Assembly: GCF_001953305.1 (NCBI RefSeq)
Contig: NZ_MTFE01000010.1
Location: forward strand, 2,682,284 to 2,746,283
Reading direction: 5' to 3'
DNA: 64,000 nt
From: Cnuella takakiae
GTDB lineage: Bacteria > Bacteroidota > Bacteroidia > Chitinophagales > Chitinophagaceae
A program made the position numbers and the translations under genes. The notes beneath the pieces were generated by a model, which worked only from the letters and a program-made list of their open reading frames with translations, did no database searches and had not been told where the DNA came from. The stretch's first letter is position 1. Every line of letters begins with the position of its first letter. Shown piece by piece: positions 43,019 to 51,329 of this stretch.

Positions 43019-43710
43019 TATATAAGCAGCTAACCATTGCACAACTGTCAGCGGCTTTAGGTTGGTCAATCATCTTTTTGTATGGCCTGGTGAAGTGCGT
43101 AAAGGACTTCAAAGAGGTTAAGGAGTCCATCCTGTACTGCTTCACCTATATAAAAACCGTATGGCTGTGGACGGTTAAGAAAATGATGTGGCGCAAGCAG
43201 TTTTCCGAGCTTCTGGTGGGCCAAAAAATCCTACTTGAAAAGATCAGCATTGAACAAGAAAGCATAAAAAAGGAGCTGGCCTACAATGGCGGCAGCTCCA
43301 CGAAGGATGCCGTGCGCAGGATTGAAAACACCCTGGCCCTTGTGCAGGATGTGCTGACAGAGAATAAGGCCCTAAGGAAGGCGCAGGAGCTATGCAGCGC
43401 ACAGATGGTGTTCAGGATGGATGAGCAGGGGGCGTGCATATTTATCTCCGATGCATTCCTGAAGTTCTTTGCCTGCCAGTTGAGCGAGGTGCGGGAGTTT
43501 GGCTATGAGAACCTGGTGCATGAAGAGGACCTGTTGGAGATGCGTTCCAAATGGAACAAGGCAATCAGCACAAAGACGGCATTCAAGGATGAGCAAAGGA
43601 TAAGGCATGGCAACTCGGGCAAGTACTATACGGCTTTCGTGCAGGCACACCCCGTGATCATCGCCGACCAGCTTAAGTACTTCTACGGAACCATTGAAAT
43701 CGTAAACTAA
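43015..43710 (+). CDS. Membrane protein with PAS domain
   Basis: A 231-residue protein whose ATG overlaps the previous stop by 4 bp. It has one membrane helix at about 12-30 (LGWSIIFLYGLVKCV), a coiled-coil-like linker (about 60-130) and a C-terminal PAS fold at about 130-231: QMVFRMDEQGACIFISDAFL, FGYENLVHEEDLLEMRSKW, DEQRIRHGNSGKYY. No kinase or other output domain is attached. In the lysis cassette next to the holin, it might sense a small molecule or redox state and control lysis timing. That role is a guess from context. Confidence 0.8.
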   Translation: MIYKQLTIAQLSAALGWSIIFLYGLVKCVKDFKEVKESILYCFTYIKTVWLWTVKKMMWRKQFSELLVGQKILLEKISIEQESIKKELAYNGGSSTKDAVRRIENTLALVQDVLTENKALRKAQELCSAQMVFRMDEQGACIFISDAFLKFFACQLSEVREFGYENLVHEEDLLEMRSKWNKAISTKTAFKDEQRIRHGNSGKYYTAFVQAHPVIIADQLKYFYGTIEIVN

Positions 43711-43720
43711 ACAACGCAAT

Positions 43721-44086
43721 ATGACAACCATCCTTTTCCTCAAGTGTGTACTGGCTGGTGTGCTAGGCATCGCCTTTCACATCGCAGTGATCAAGCTGCC
43801 GGCACTCAAGCAGCGCAGCGAGGCTGCAAACAAGCCATTCAGTGCCCTCGATTACTTCAAAGATGATTGGGTGACCATTCTGGGATCGGTGCTCACTGTG
43901 GCCATCTTCCTGTTGATCCTGGACGAAGTGGTGCACTTCAACCCGATCATCATGGATTACGTGAAGTTCTTCTTTGCCTTCGTGGGCTTTGTAGGCTCAT
44001 CCATCCTGCAAAAGGCATTCAGCAAAACGGAAAAGAAGATCCTGCAGGTGATCGATGTGAAGACTGATATCGCCGATGGCAAGTAA
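43721..44086 (+). CDS. Holin-like membrane protein
   Basis: A 121-residue protein with three hydrophobic segments at about 3-25, 48-68 and 72-96, and a charged C-terminal tail (KTEKKILQVIDVKTDIADGK). Size, topology and position before the spanin and endolysin genes fit a holin. No family signature is certain. Confidence 0.7.
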   Translation: MTTILFLKCVLAGVLGIAFHIAVIKLPALKQRSEAANKPFSALDYFKDDWVTILGSVLTVAIFLLILDEVVHFNPIIMDYVKFFFAFVGFVGSSILQKAFSKTEKKILQVIDVKTDIADGK

Positions 44087-44150
44087 GGGTACCGGGCGAT
44101 TGTACCTATACATAGCCCGGCACCTTTCATTTCACCCCTTAAAGTAAAAT

Positions 44151-44828
44151 ATGCAACTACATAAAATACCAGCAAAGACCTGGCTACTATTGACAGTACT
44201 TGCCTGTGCTGCCTTCGTTGTTATGTCCTTTGCCAGCTGCACCACCCCGCGAGGTGCAGAAAGGTACTATAACAAGCATCCGGATAAGCTGATGGCCCAT
44301 GCGGCCAGGCTGGCGCCCAACATTGACAGTGTTGGTACTCCATATATCGAGCAGCACACCCCTGCAAACAATATCGACTACACCGGGCAGATCGACAGCC
44401 TGGAACAGGAAGCGCAAAAGGCAAAGGACCTTGTGGATAGTTTACTTGGTGCCGTGAATACCCAGAACCCGGTACCATCGATCGATCAGGGCAAAGCAAA
44501 GCTGCAGAAGCAGGTAGGTAGCCTGCTTGCTCAGGTTCAGCAGTTAAAGGCCCAATACAAACCGTGTGAGCCCGACACCGCAAAGATTATCCAACCCATT
44601 TACCGGGAGTTGGGTTACAAGCTGGCAGACCTACGGTACCAGTTGGGAGCGGAAGTAAAAAGGAGGGAAGGGGTGCAGTTAGAACTGCAGACGGCCGTTG
44701 TAAAAGGAGATAAGTGGAAGGCTCAGCGCGACCAGCTGCTCTGGATCCTGATTATGATCGCCGGCGGTGTGGTCATCTGGGGCTTTATCAAGCTGCGCCC
44801 CAAAATCCCGATCCTAGGGAGACTCTAA
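44151..44828 (+). CDS. Candidate unimolecular spanin
   Basis: A 225-residue protein. The N terminus is a lipoprotein signal ending FASC with Cys30 as the likely lipidation site (another Cys at 19 is possible). A long helical, coiled-coil-prone periplasmic part follows (QIDSLEQEAQKAKDLVDSLL, KLQKQVGSLLAQVQQLKAQY). The C terminus has one transmembrane helix at about 196-215 and a short basic tail. An outer-membrane lipid anchor plus an inner-membrane helix in one chain is the definition of a unimolecular spanin, which fuses the two membranes at the end of lysis. Position between holin and endolysin supports this. Confidence 0.75.
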   Translation: MQLHKIPAKTWLLLTVLACAAFVVMSFASCTTPRGAERYYNKHPDKLMAHAARLAPNIDSVGTPYIEQHTPANNIDYTGQIDSLEQEAQKAKDLVDSLLGAVNTQNPVPSIDQGKAKLQKQVGSLLAQVQQLKAQYKPCEPDTAKIIQPIYRELGYKLADLRYQLGAEVKRREGVQLELQTAVVKGDKWKAQRDQLLWILIMIAGGVVIWGFIKLRPKIPILGRL

Positions 44829-44884
44829 ACTTATAAGTTAACTATGATCCCGACATCCATGTCGGTAACAACAAAGCAGGTATT

Positions 44885-45490
44885 ATGAACCTTAGCCAAT
44901 TCACCAGCCTTGTGCAGATACCCAACGAGCAGGAGTGGGGCACCCATTTTCTACCGGCACTGGCAAAGTATGAAATCAACACGCCTCTGCGTCAGTCTTA
45001 CTTCTTTGCCCAGATCCTGCACGAAAGCATGGGCCTGACCCAGGTGGAGGAGAATCTGAACTACAGTGCAAAGCGCCTGGTGGAGGTCTTTCCTAAGTAC
45101 TTCGCCAATATCGGTGTAGCCCACCGGTACGCACACCAGCCCGAGAAGATCGCCAACCGGGTGTATGCAAACAGGATGAAGAACGGCAACGAGTGGAGCG
45201 GTGATGGTTACAAGTTCCGCGGCCGTGGCCCCTTGCAGATCACCGGTAAAAGCAACTACACCGCAGTAAGCAAAACGCTGCTTGGTGATGACAGTTTTGT
45301 CGATGATCCGGATTTGCTGCTGCTGCCGAAGTGGGGCGCCATGGCTGCCTGTTGGTGGTGGGACAATGCAGGTTGCAACCAGCTGGCAGATGACAGGCTT
45401 TTCAAAGCAGTAACAAGGCGCGTGAATGGTGCGTTGAATGGTTACAGTGACCGCCTCAAGTGGCTGGCCAGGATCAGAGCGCTTGCTTAA
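44885..45490 (+). CDS. GH19-type endolysin
   Basis: A 201-residue enzyme of the glycoside hydrolase family 19 (chitinase/lysozyme-like). SYFFAQILHESMGLTQVEEN holds the two catalytic Glu residues (E47 and probably E56), and EENLNYSAKRLVEVFPKYF and RGPLQITGKSNY are typical of phage endolysins of this family. CWWWDNAGCN supplies the aromatic core. It cuts peptidoglycan glycan strands. No signal peptide is seen, so release depends on the holin. The gene-free hairpin array starts about 30 bp after its stop. Confidence 0.9.
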   Translation: MNLSQFTSLVQIPNEQEWGTHFLPALAKYEINTPLRQSYFFAQILHESMGLTQVEENLNYSAKRLVEVFPKYFANIGVAHRYAHQPEKIANRVYANRMKNGNEWSGDGYKFRGRGPLQITGKSNYTAVSKTLLGDDSFVDDPDLLLLPKWGAMAACWWWDNAGCNQLADDRLFKAVTRRVNGALNGYSDRLKWLARIRALA

Positions 45491-45523
45491 TATAGCTTTT
45501 CTCCTTAGTTATTTTTGTATTAT

Positions 45524-46263
45524 GCCCTGGCATTCTTGTTTGGGCTTTCCTATTTGGGCAGGGTTATTGTTCCTTAGAAAGAAACTTCTTAGTTTCATAC
45601 TTTGGACGCCCCTGCTTTCTAGTAGGGGCTCTTTTTTTGGCAAAAAACTTGTTCAAAATAAAATAGAAACATTTTGTGTAATCCACGTTTTTCTATCGCC
45701 CTGGCAGTCTTGCCGGGGCTTTTGTTTGGCAAGGTGATTGATAAAACCCTAACGATTGATCTAATACATTCTTTATGGCGTTGCCCCTGTTTTCCAGCAG
45801 GGGCTTTTTTACGTTTTCTAAGATTGATACCTTTGTCCAAGAGTTCATTAGGAGCTCGTTTCGTTTAAGGCTCCTGTGTCTACAGGAGCCTTTTTTAGTC
45901 AGTAAGCTTGTATTCTAGCTTTATAGTTGGGGTAGATAATTTTCGAATTTTGCCCTTGCATTCCAGTAGATGCTTTTTTATCTTACTATTATCTTCTGCT
46001 TTCTAGTAATACGCGGCCCAGGCATTCTTGCCAGGGCTTTTCTTTTGGCAAAAAGATTGTAATTCCTTTTCCATCACAATCGCATAAACAATAGTACACG
46101 CCCTGGCTTTCTAGCCGGGGTTTTTTAGCTAAACTATTGTGAGGGACTTAATACACCTTATTACATTTTTTTACAGATTGCCCTTGTTTCCGCAAGGGCA
46201 TTTATATTTGACTTGGTAAGTAAATTTATGAATAAGGGTGAAGCCCCTGCTTTTCAGCGGGGC
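45524..46263 (+). repeat. Array of about ten terminator-like hairpins
   Basis: Between endolysin and integrase, hairpins follow at 45524-45545 (weak), 45608-45629, 45698-45719, 45783-45804, 45869-45890, 45952-45973 (decayed), 46016-46037, 46100-46121, 46180-46199 and 46243-46263, with a half-lost one near 45993-46014. Distances between starts are 84, 90, 85, 86, 83, 64, 84, 80 and 63 bp. Good members have a 7-8 bp stem of the form GCCCCTG.../...CAGGGGC, a 6-nt loop (TTTCTA, TTTCCA, AGTCTT, TGTCTA, ATTCTT, TTTCCG) and a T tract on the plus strand. After three of them (45608, 45698, 46016) the sequence TTTGGCAA...TTG is shared. Stem bases differ between members while pairing is kept. No reading frame runs through the array. 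Confidence 0.8.
45828..45897 (+). ncRNA. Possible short RNA unit in the hairpin array
   Basis: TACCTTTG at 45828-45835 matches the Bacteroidota -7 element exactly. A transcript starting about 45841 would run 50-57 nt to the perfect terminator GGCTCCTG/CAGGAGCC (45869-45890, loop TGTCTA) and TTTTTT. Within this RNA, AGGAGC at 45850-45855 could pair with the GCTCCT of the terminator's left arm, which would break the terminator. It is the best promoter match of the array; other units have weaker ones. Confidence 0.4.
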
Positions 46264-46337
46264 ATTTTCTTTTCATACAGTACCTTGCACTCGTGCACCA
46301 GTACCATTACTAGGGGAGAGGGTGTACAAATAAAGGA

Positions 46338-46362
46338 GGGCACCCCACGTGCATGGGTGCCC
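46338..46362. terminator. Bidirectional hairpin downstream of integrase
   Basis: Stem GGGCACCC/GGGTGCCC with a 9-nt loop, 28 bp past the integrase stop. It differs from the array hairpins in stem length, loop and sequence. T-rich on both sides (TTCAGTTTT on the plus strand, TTTATTTG on the minus), it could end the integrase transcript and any read-through from the array. Confidence 0.65.
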
Positions 46363-46390
46363 TTCAGTTTTCAGGGAGGGTGTAATATGG

Positions 46391-47662
46391 TTAGAAGGCG
46401 TTGTTTGCCCGCTTCAGCCGTTCGTGCTCCCGCTGTTTTCTTGAGTGGTCATATATCGAAACAACCATTGCAGTTGATGTATGGCCAGCTTGCTGGGCAG
46501 CTGCTTCATCGCCAAGGCTGTCTACCAGTTCGGAAGTGTTGCCATGTTTCAGCGTGTAGAAATCTGAGGTAATACCCAGCGGTGATTTAACCCACCGGCG
46601 CCAACGCTTATCAATCTGGTCTTCACGGATCATGGCCGGGCCAGGTACTAACCTACGGCTGAATACATAGTCATCAGGGAGGGCCTCTTTGATCTGTTCC
46701 CGCCACAGCGGCACAGCGATGTTCTTGATGGTTCGCTCCTGGTACTTGTACAGACCTCCTTTTTTAACCAGCACCCGGTAGGTCTGGTTGATGAGGTCCA
46801 CATCCTTCACCTTCATAGCCAGCAACTCCGTACGGCGGCCGGAGGAGTGGAAGAAGATTTCCACGAACCTGCCAAAAACAGGGTTTTCCTCCGCCAAATG
46901 TGTCTTGATCCGTTTGCGCTCTTCTTTTGTCAATACCTGACGCACCTCTTTTGCCACCTTCCTTTCTTCCACATCTTCGCCAGTGATTGGATTGTGTTTA
47001 ATGGCGCCATACTTTTTGAGCACTTTGAACGCCAGCTGCAGATTAGCCCGGTACCGGTTGTACTTCGCATCTGAAAAGGGGCCGGGCTTGGCCTTGTTGA
47101 CATATGTCTTTTCACCCAGTCGGTTGATCACCTTCCATTCTTTTTGCATGCCGTCCAGAAGGGCTACAATGTGATGCGACTCAACCTCCTGTATTTCCAT
47201 GATGTCCATGCGAAAGTGGCGGAGGGCAGGTAATACGTAGTTTAAGACGCAACGCAGATCTCTTCTGGTGCTGTCAGCGCCTTGCATCTTTTCCATCGCC
47301 ATAAGCAGGGCTGTATCAAATGGCGTATCGCGGGGGATGGTTATAACCAGGGCAGGGGTAGCAACTTCCTTTTTTACTGGGTGGTAACTCTCCCGTGTCA
47401 GCATGTGCACAGTGTCTTCAATCAGGAACTGTGTTGCAGCCTGGCGCTGTTTCAGGTCCGTGTATTTGTTCATGGACTGGATGGTAACCTGTTTGGGTTT
47501 CACTTTACCAGTCTTTGGATCAGTAATCTTTGGATCGTAGAACCGGTAATGGATGCGCCAGGCTTTGCGGATGCTTGCCTTTGCTGTTTTCCAGTTGTCA
47601 GGTGTGACAGAGGGGTAACTGCACCAGCAGCCGCCAGAGAGGAAGAGTTTTTTGGGTTGCAT
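46391..47662 (-). CDS. int: Tyrosine-type integrase of the prophage
   Basis: About 423 residues from the ATG at 47662 (MQPKKLFLSGG); an ATG at 47704 would add 14. The central SAM-like domain is followed by a catalytic domain with the first Arg in SSGRRTELLAMKV and the nucleophilic Tyr in HTSTAMVVSIYDHS near the C terminus. The usual H-x-x-R box reads YTLKHGNTS, so His is Tyr and Arg is Lys, a variant known from many Bacteroidota integrases. The gene lies next to tRNA-His, pointing away from it, as expected for an enzyme that recombines the phage into that tRNA. Confidence 0.88.
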   Translation of the reverse strand: MQPKKLFLSGGCWCSYPSVTPDNWKTAKASIRKAWRIHYRFYDPKITDPKTGKVKPKQVTIQSMNKYTDLKQRQAATQFLIEDTVHMLTRESYHPVKKEVATPALVITIPRDTPFDTALLMAMEKMQGADSTRRDLRCVLNYVLPALRHFRMDIMEIQEVESHHIVALLDGMQKEWKVINRLGEKTYVNKAKPGPFSDAKYNRYRANLQLAFKVLKKYGAIKHNPITGEDVEERKVAKEVRQVLTKEERKRIKTHLAEENPVFGRFVEIFFHSSGRRTELLAMKVKDVDLINQTYRVLVKKGGLYKYQERTIKNIAVPLWREQIKEALPDDYVFSRRLVPGPAMIREDQIDKRWRRWVKSPLGITSDFYTLKHGNTSELVDSLGDEAAAQQAGHTSTAMVVSIYDHSRKQREHERLKRANNAF

Positions 47663-47726
47663 TTGTGAGCGCTTTATTGTGATGAATTTTGTGATGAAAT
47701 TCAAAAGCGCTACAGGGATAGAACAG

Positions 47727-47767
47727 AAGAAAAAAACCGGAAACCCGCTACTGTATTGGGTTTCCGG
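47727..47767 (-). terminator. Terminator of tRNA-His
   Basis: Perfect 10-bp stem CCGGAAACCC (47737-47746) and GGGTTTCCGG (47758-47767), 11-nt loop. Read on the minus strand it begins 4 bases past the tRNA end and is followed by TTTTTTTCTTC, so it is a rho-independent terminator for the tRNA transcript. It may have been brought in with the phage, as the attachment site lies in the tRNA. Confidence 0.8.
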
Positions 47768-47771
47768 CTAG

Positions 47772-47846
<75 letters not shown>

Positions 47847-47859
47847 GTTTTGTGGAGTG

Positions 47860-47889
47860 CAAATGTAGGTGTATTTGTGAATTTGCCAA
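47860..47889 (-). promoter_or_regulatory. Promoter of tRNA-His
   Basis: On the minus strand, TTG (47887-47889), exactly 19 bp, then TACATTTG (47860-47867). Both elements and spacing match the Bacteroidota housekeeping promoter. The start of transcription would be just before the tRNA's first base at 47846. Confidence 0.8.
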
Positions 47890-48118
47890 AAATCGCAAAA
47901 TATTTTTTTACAAAAGCCTGCTGTTGAAGCGTGTACGAGCCCTTAAATACTGTTTGGCATTATTATCCATTCTTTAGTACAGGCAGGTTCATTATTTGCA
48001 TCAGGTATTAGAATCCATCCTTCCGGAAACTTGTTGTTTAAACCTTATTTGCATTTTCCGCTCATCAAAAACGTTTGTTAAACGGGAATGCCCATTCTGC
48101 AATCGCTATTTTTTGCCC

Positions 48119-48126
48119 TAAATTTG
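48119..48126 (+). promoter_or_regulatory. -7 element before the S41 protease gene
   Basis: TAAATTTG is a perfect -7 consensus, 36 bp before the ATG at 48163. No clean TTG is seen at the -33 distance; TTCTG at about 48095 is the nearest candidate. Confidence 0.5.
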
Positions 48127-48162
48127 AGACATATGCCCCAGGCAATCAAATACCTAACAAAC

Positions 48163-50316
48163 ATGAAGAGATTACCCTTAGTGCTGCTGATGCTGGCCGC
48201 TGGCATTTTCCTGGCCTTTCGTTCCCTGGGCACCACCGGCAAAACCGATCCGCCCTCCAAATACGAACGCATCCTGCAAAGCATTGGAGAGATGCTGGCA
48301 CAGGGTCACTACCAGCCCAAAGCCATCGACGACAAATTCTCCAAGCAGGTGTTTCAGAAATATTTTGAAGAACTGGACCCCGAAAAGAATATCCTGATGC
48401 AGGAAGATGTGGAATCCCTGCGTCGTTTTGATTCTAAACTGGATGATGAGATCAAGGGCGCTCCTGTAAGTTTCTTTCTTGAGGTTTCAAAAGTTTTCAA
48501 CAAGCGTATCGGCGAAGCCGAACAAATCACCAAGGACCTGCTGGCAAAACCTTTCGACTTTACCAAGGAGGAAAGTATTGTCACTGATACCAAGAAACTC
48601 AACTTCCCCAGCAACCAGGCCCAACGCATTGACTCCTGGCGCAAACGCCTGAAGTATATGACGCTGGAACGCTTTGTTGAGCTTCAGGACCTGCGCGAGA
48701 AGGCGAAAGACAGCACCGCAAAGAAAACAGACGCCCAACTGGAAAAAGAAGCCCGCGATAAAGTGGTAAGGGCTATGAACCGCACTTTTGAGCGCTACCG
48801 TTACAAGTTCAACGACGATGATAAGTTTGCTGTTTATGTAAACACCGTTACGCAGTTGATGGACCCTTATACAGAGTTCTTCCCGCCTGCCGACAAGCGT
48901 TATTTTGATGAGCAGCTGAGTGGTGAATTTTACGGTATTGGCGCTTCGCTGCAGTACGATGACGGCAACATCAAAATCGCCAGCCTGATTACCGGCAGTC
49001 CCGCCTGGAAATCGCAAAAAATTGAAGTGGGCGATGTGGTTATGAAAGTAGCCCAGGGTGAAGGTACCCCTGCAGAACTCACCGGCTTTGCAGTTGAGGA
49101 TGCAGTAAAACTGATTCGTGGCAAGCAGGGTTCGGAAGTAAGGCTCACCCTTAAGAAAAAAGACGGCACACAGGAAACAATTGCCCTGGTTCGGGAGAAG
49201 ATCGTACAGGACGAAGTATTTGCACGCAGTGCTGTAATTGATAATGGTCCCGGTGGCAAGATCGGCTACATATTCTTACCTGAATTTTACGCCAACTTCA
49301 ACGACCCCAATGGCAGCCGCAGTGCAGTGGATGTAGCCAAAGAGGTAATGAAATTGAAAACAGCCAAGGTAGATGGTATTGTAATCGACCTGCGGAATAA
49401 TGGCGGCGGTTCGCTCTACGACGTGGTACAGATGGCAGGCCTGTTCATCGACGAAGGTCCCATTGTGCAGGTTAAAGACCGCGAAGGCAAACCTACCGTT
49501 ATGCGCGATAAGGATGGTGCGGTGTTGTATGATGGCCCGCTGGCGGTGATGGTAAATGAATTCAGTGCTTCGGCCTCGGAGATCTTTGCTGCCGCTATTC
49601 AGGACTATGGTCGCGGTGTGGTGATTGGCAGTACCAGCACCTATGGCAAAGGCACGGTGCAGCGCAGCATTGGTTTGGATCCTGAAAACTTCATGAACCA
49701 GAACTCCGAACTGGGCAGTGTGAAACTTACCCTCCAGAAGTTCTATCGTGTAAATGGTGGTTCTACCCAGCTGAAAGGTGTCGTGCCCGATGTGGTGCTT
49801 CCCGACCAGTACGAGTACCTGCGTTTCCGCGAGAAAGACAATACCAATGCCCTTGCTTGGGATGAAATTACCAAGGCAAACTATCGTACCTGGAATGGCG
49901 ATTATGACCTGAGTACCATCAAAAACCTAAGCAACGCACGGGTAAATACTTTGCCTGCCTTCCAAACCATTAAGCAAACAACGGAGTGGATGAGCAAGCA
50001 AAATGATAAGGAATACCCCCTCAACATTGAAAAGTACCGCTCGGAACAAAAGGTGCTGAAGGCTAAAGTGCAACAGCTGGATAGCCTGCTGAAACTGCCC
50101 CAGGCCAGTGCATTGAATATCTCTTACCTCGCACAGGATAAAGAGCGTTTCACTGCCGATAAAGACCGCTCGGAGCGCTATGCACAGTGGCTGAAAAACC
50201 TGAGCCGCGATATTTATCTGGACCAGGCTGTAAAAGTGGTAGGCGATATCCGCAACCAGCAGGCCATGGCCCGCAGCGGTCAGCCCAAAAAGGAGAAAGA
50301 AGCAAAAGCTTTCTAA
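48163..50316 (+). CDS. prc: Prc-like C-terminal processing protease (S41)
   Basis: A 717-residue periplasmic protease. From the ATG at 48163 it has a signal peptide or anchor (MKRLPLVLLMLAAGIFLAF). A helical N-terminal domain (about 30-220) is followed by a PDZ domain (about 225-320; FYGIGASLQYDDGNIKIASL). The S41 catalytic core has the nucleophilic Ser in VNEFSASASEIFAAAI and the general-base Lys in STYGKGTVQR. A long C-terminal domain follows, ending in a Lys-rich tail. This is the Prc/Tsp architecture that degrades or trims envelope proteins. It is the first chromosomal gene beyond the prophage and has its own promoter and terminator. Confidence 0.92.
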   Translation: MKRLPLVLLMLAAGIFLAFRSLGTTGKTDPPSKYERILQSIGEMLAQGHYQPKAIDDKFSKQVFQKYFEELDPEKNILMQEDVESLRRFDSKLDDEIKGAPVSFFLEVSKVFNKRIGEAEQITKDLLAKPFDFTKEESIVTDTKKLNFPSNQAQRIDSWRKRLKYMTLERFVELQDLREKAKDSTAKKTDAQLEKEARDKVVRAMNRTFERYRYKFNDDDKFAVYVNTVTQLMDPYTEFFPPADKRYFDEQLSGEFYGIGASLQYDDGNIKIASLITGSPAWKSQKIEVGDVVMKVAQGEGTPAELTGFAVEDAVKLIRGKQGSEVRLTLKKKDGTQETIALVREKIVQDEVFARSAVIDNGPGGKIGYIFLPEFYANFNDPNGSRSAVDVAKEVMKLKTAKVDGIVIDLRNNGGGSLYDVVQMAGLFIDEGPIVQVKDREGKPTVMRDKDGAVLYDGPLAVMVNEFSASASEIFAAAIQDYGRGVVIGSTSTYGKGTVQRSIGLDPENFMNQNSELGSVKLTLQKFYRVNGGSTQLKGVVPDVVLPDQYEYLRFREKDNTNALAWDEITKANYRTWNGDYDLSTIKNLSNARVNTLPAFQTIKQTTEWMSKQNDKEYPLNIEKYRSEQKVLKAKVQQLDSLLKLPQASALNISYLAQDKERFTADKDRSERYAQWLKNLSRDIYLDQAVKVVGDIRNQQAMARSGQPKKEKEAKAF

Positions 50317-50335
50317 GGTTTTTGAATGAATAAAT

Positions 50336-50365
50336 AAAAAGCCACCTCTTGGGGTGGCTTTTTTT
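50336..50365 (+). terminator. Terminator after prc
   Basis: AAAAAGCCACC, loop TCTTGG, GGTGGCTTTTTTT: a 6-bp G+C core (50341-50346 and 50353-50358) extended by A-T pairs. It lies 20 bp after the stop. Confidence 0.85.
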
Positions 50366-50471
50366 ATGAACTATGATAATGCCTGAATGAGTAAGACGAA
50401 ATAGCAATGGATAGGGTAGAATTAGCTAGTATAGCCTTTATACTGGTTTTGAGGTGTCCTGCCTGCAGCGG

Positions 50472-51311
50472 CTATTTCAGTTGATAATAGTAAAGGAAAA
50501 CATCGTTGCCAATCAATTTTTCACTCAAGGTAAAATAGCCTTTGCCATCCTGCCGGAAGCATATGGCCTCACCCTGGGGTTCCTGTTCGTAGGGCAGTTC
50601 TGTTGGCGAGGTCTTGAGTGCAGCGGCAATACTTTCGCCTGTTGCACGCGAATAGCGGTAAATTTTATTATAGGTTTTTACAATTACGCTTTTCCCATCC
50701 GGAGCAAGACATGCACTCACCACGCCGTTGTAAGGCAATATGCCTGCTTCGGCCGCAATATTTTGCTGGCTGAGGCTATAGTTTGCTGCCAGGCGAAAAA
50801 TTTTGCTTTGGCTGTCCCTTTTGGTAATGAGGAAAATATCACCGGAATCAGGGTCGACCAGGAAAGCCTCGGCATCATGTGCCTGGTCGGCATAGCGGAA
50901 GCGGATGGCTGCAACCTGGGGTACCGTGCTGGCGCCTGCTTCAGGTTCGGGAAAACGGTACAAGGTATAATTGTTATGCGCGGCATCGTTGTCGCCAATT
51001 TCTCCGATAAACAACTGGTTGCCGGCCAACACCAGGTCTTCCCAGTCGCGGTTGGTTGCGCTTGCAATGGGTATTTTTTCCTTTACTTTTCCATCATGAC
51101 CCAGCACAATGAGTTGGGCTGGATTTCCACCGTCTTCAATTACCCAAAGGTTGCCCGGGCGGCTTTTGCTATCGGCAATGCCTGAAGCTTCCTGTATCAG
51201 GGGCACAACAGTATGCTGCTCGGGTTTGGTTGCTTTTGCCGGGTCAGATTTCTTCTGGCACTGGGAAGCTGCCAGCGGTAACATCAATAAAGAAAAAAGA
51301 AAAGGTTTCAC
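50472..51311 (-). CDS. Beta-propeller-like lipoprotein
   Basis: A 279-residue protein with a lipoprotein signal (MKPFLFSLLMLPLAASQC, Cys at 18) followed by a Lys-rich linker. The mature part has repeated strand groups (LWVIEDGGNPAQLIVLGHDG, DWEDLVLAGNQLFIGEIGDN, AEAFLVDPDSGDIFLITKRD, VVSACLAPDGKSVIVKTYNK). They look like the blades of a beta-propeller, as in TolB/SdiA-regulated-type proteins. Substrate unknown. It lies 18 bp downstream of the DinB-like gene on the same strand. Confidence 0.75.
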   Translation of the reverse strand: MKPFLFSLLMLPLAASQCQKKSDPAKATKPEQHTVVPLIQEASGIADSKSRPGNLWVIEDGGNPAQLIVLGHDGKVKEKIPIASATNRDWEDLVLAGNQLFIGEIGDNDAAHNNYTLYRFPEPEAGASTVPQVAAIRFRYADQAHDAEAFLVDPDSGDIFLITKRDSQSKIFRLAANYSLSQQNIAAEAGILPYNGVVSACLAPDGKSVIVKTYNKIYRYSRATGESIAAALKTSPTELPYEQEPQGEAICFRQDGKGYFTLSEKLIGNDVFLYYYQLK

Positions 51312-51329
51312 TGCTTTGTTTTTGGGGTA

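Noticed and set aside
14926..45490. Diversity-generating retroelement for the fibre genes
   Set aside because: There is no reverse transcriptase gene and no template/variable repeat pair was seen.
45524..46263. CRISPR array
   Set aside because: The repeats are not identical, the conserved part is a hairpin with T tract, spacers vary in length and no cas gene is present.
45438..46572. Frames of 64-119 codons running over the hairpin array
   Set aside because: They change frame from unit to unit and cut through hairpins. Composition is poor (runs of Leu, Phe and Cys) and none has a plausible start; the structure-keeping changes in the stems argue for RNA, not protein.
1..47770. Left attachment site of the prophage
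   Set aside because: No second copy of the tRNA-His 3' half was found within the prophage part, so the left end lies outside the window.
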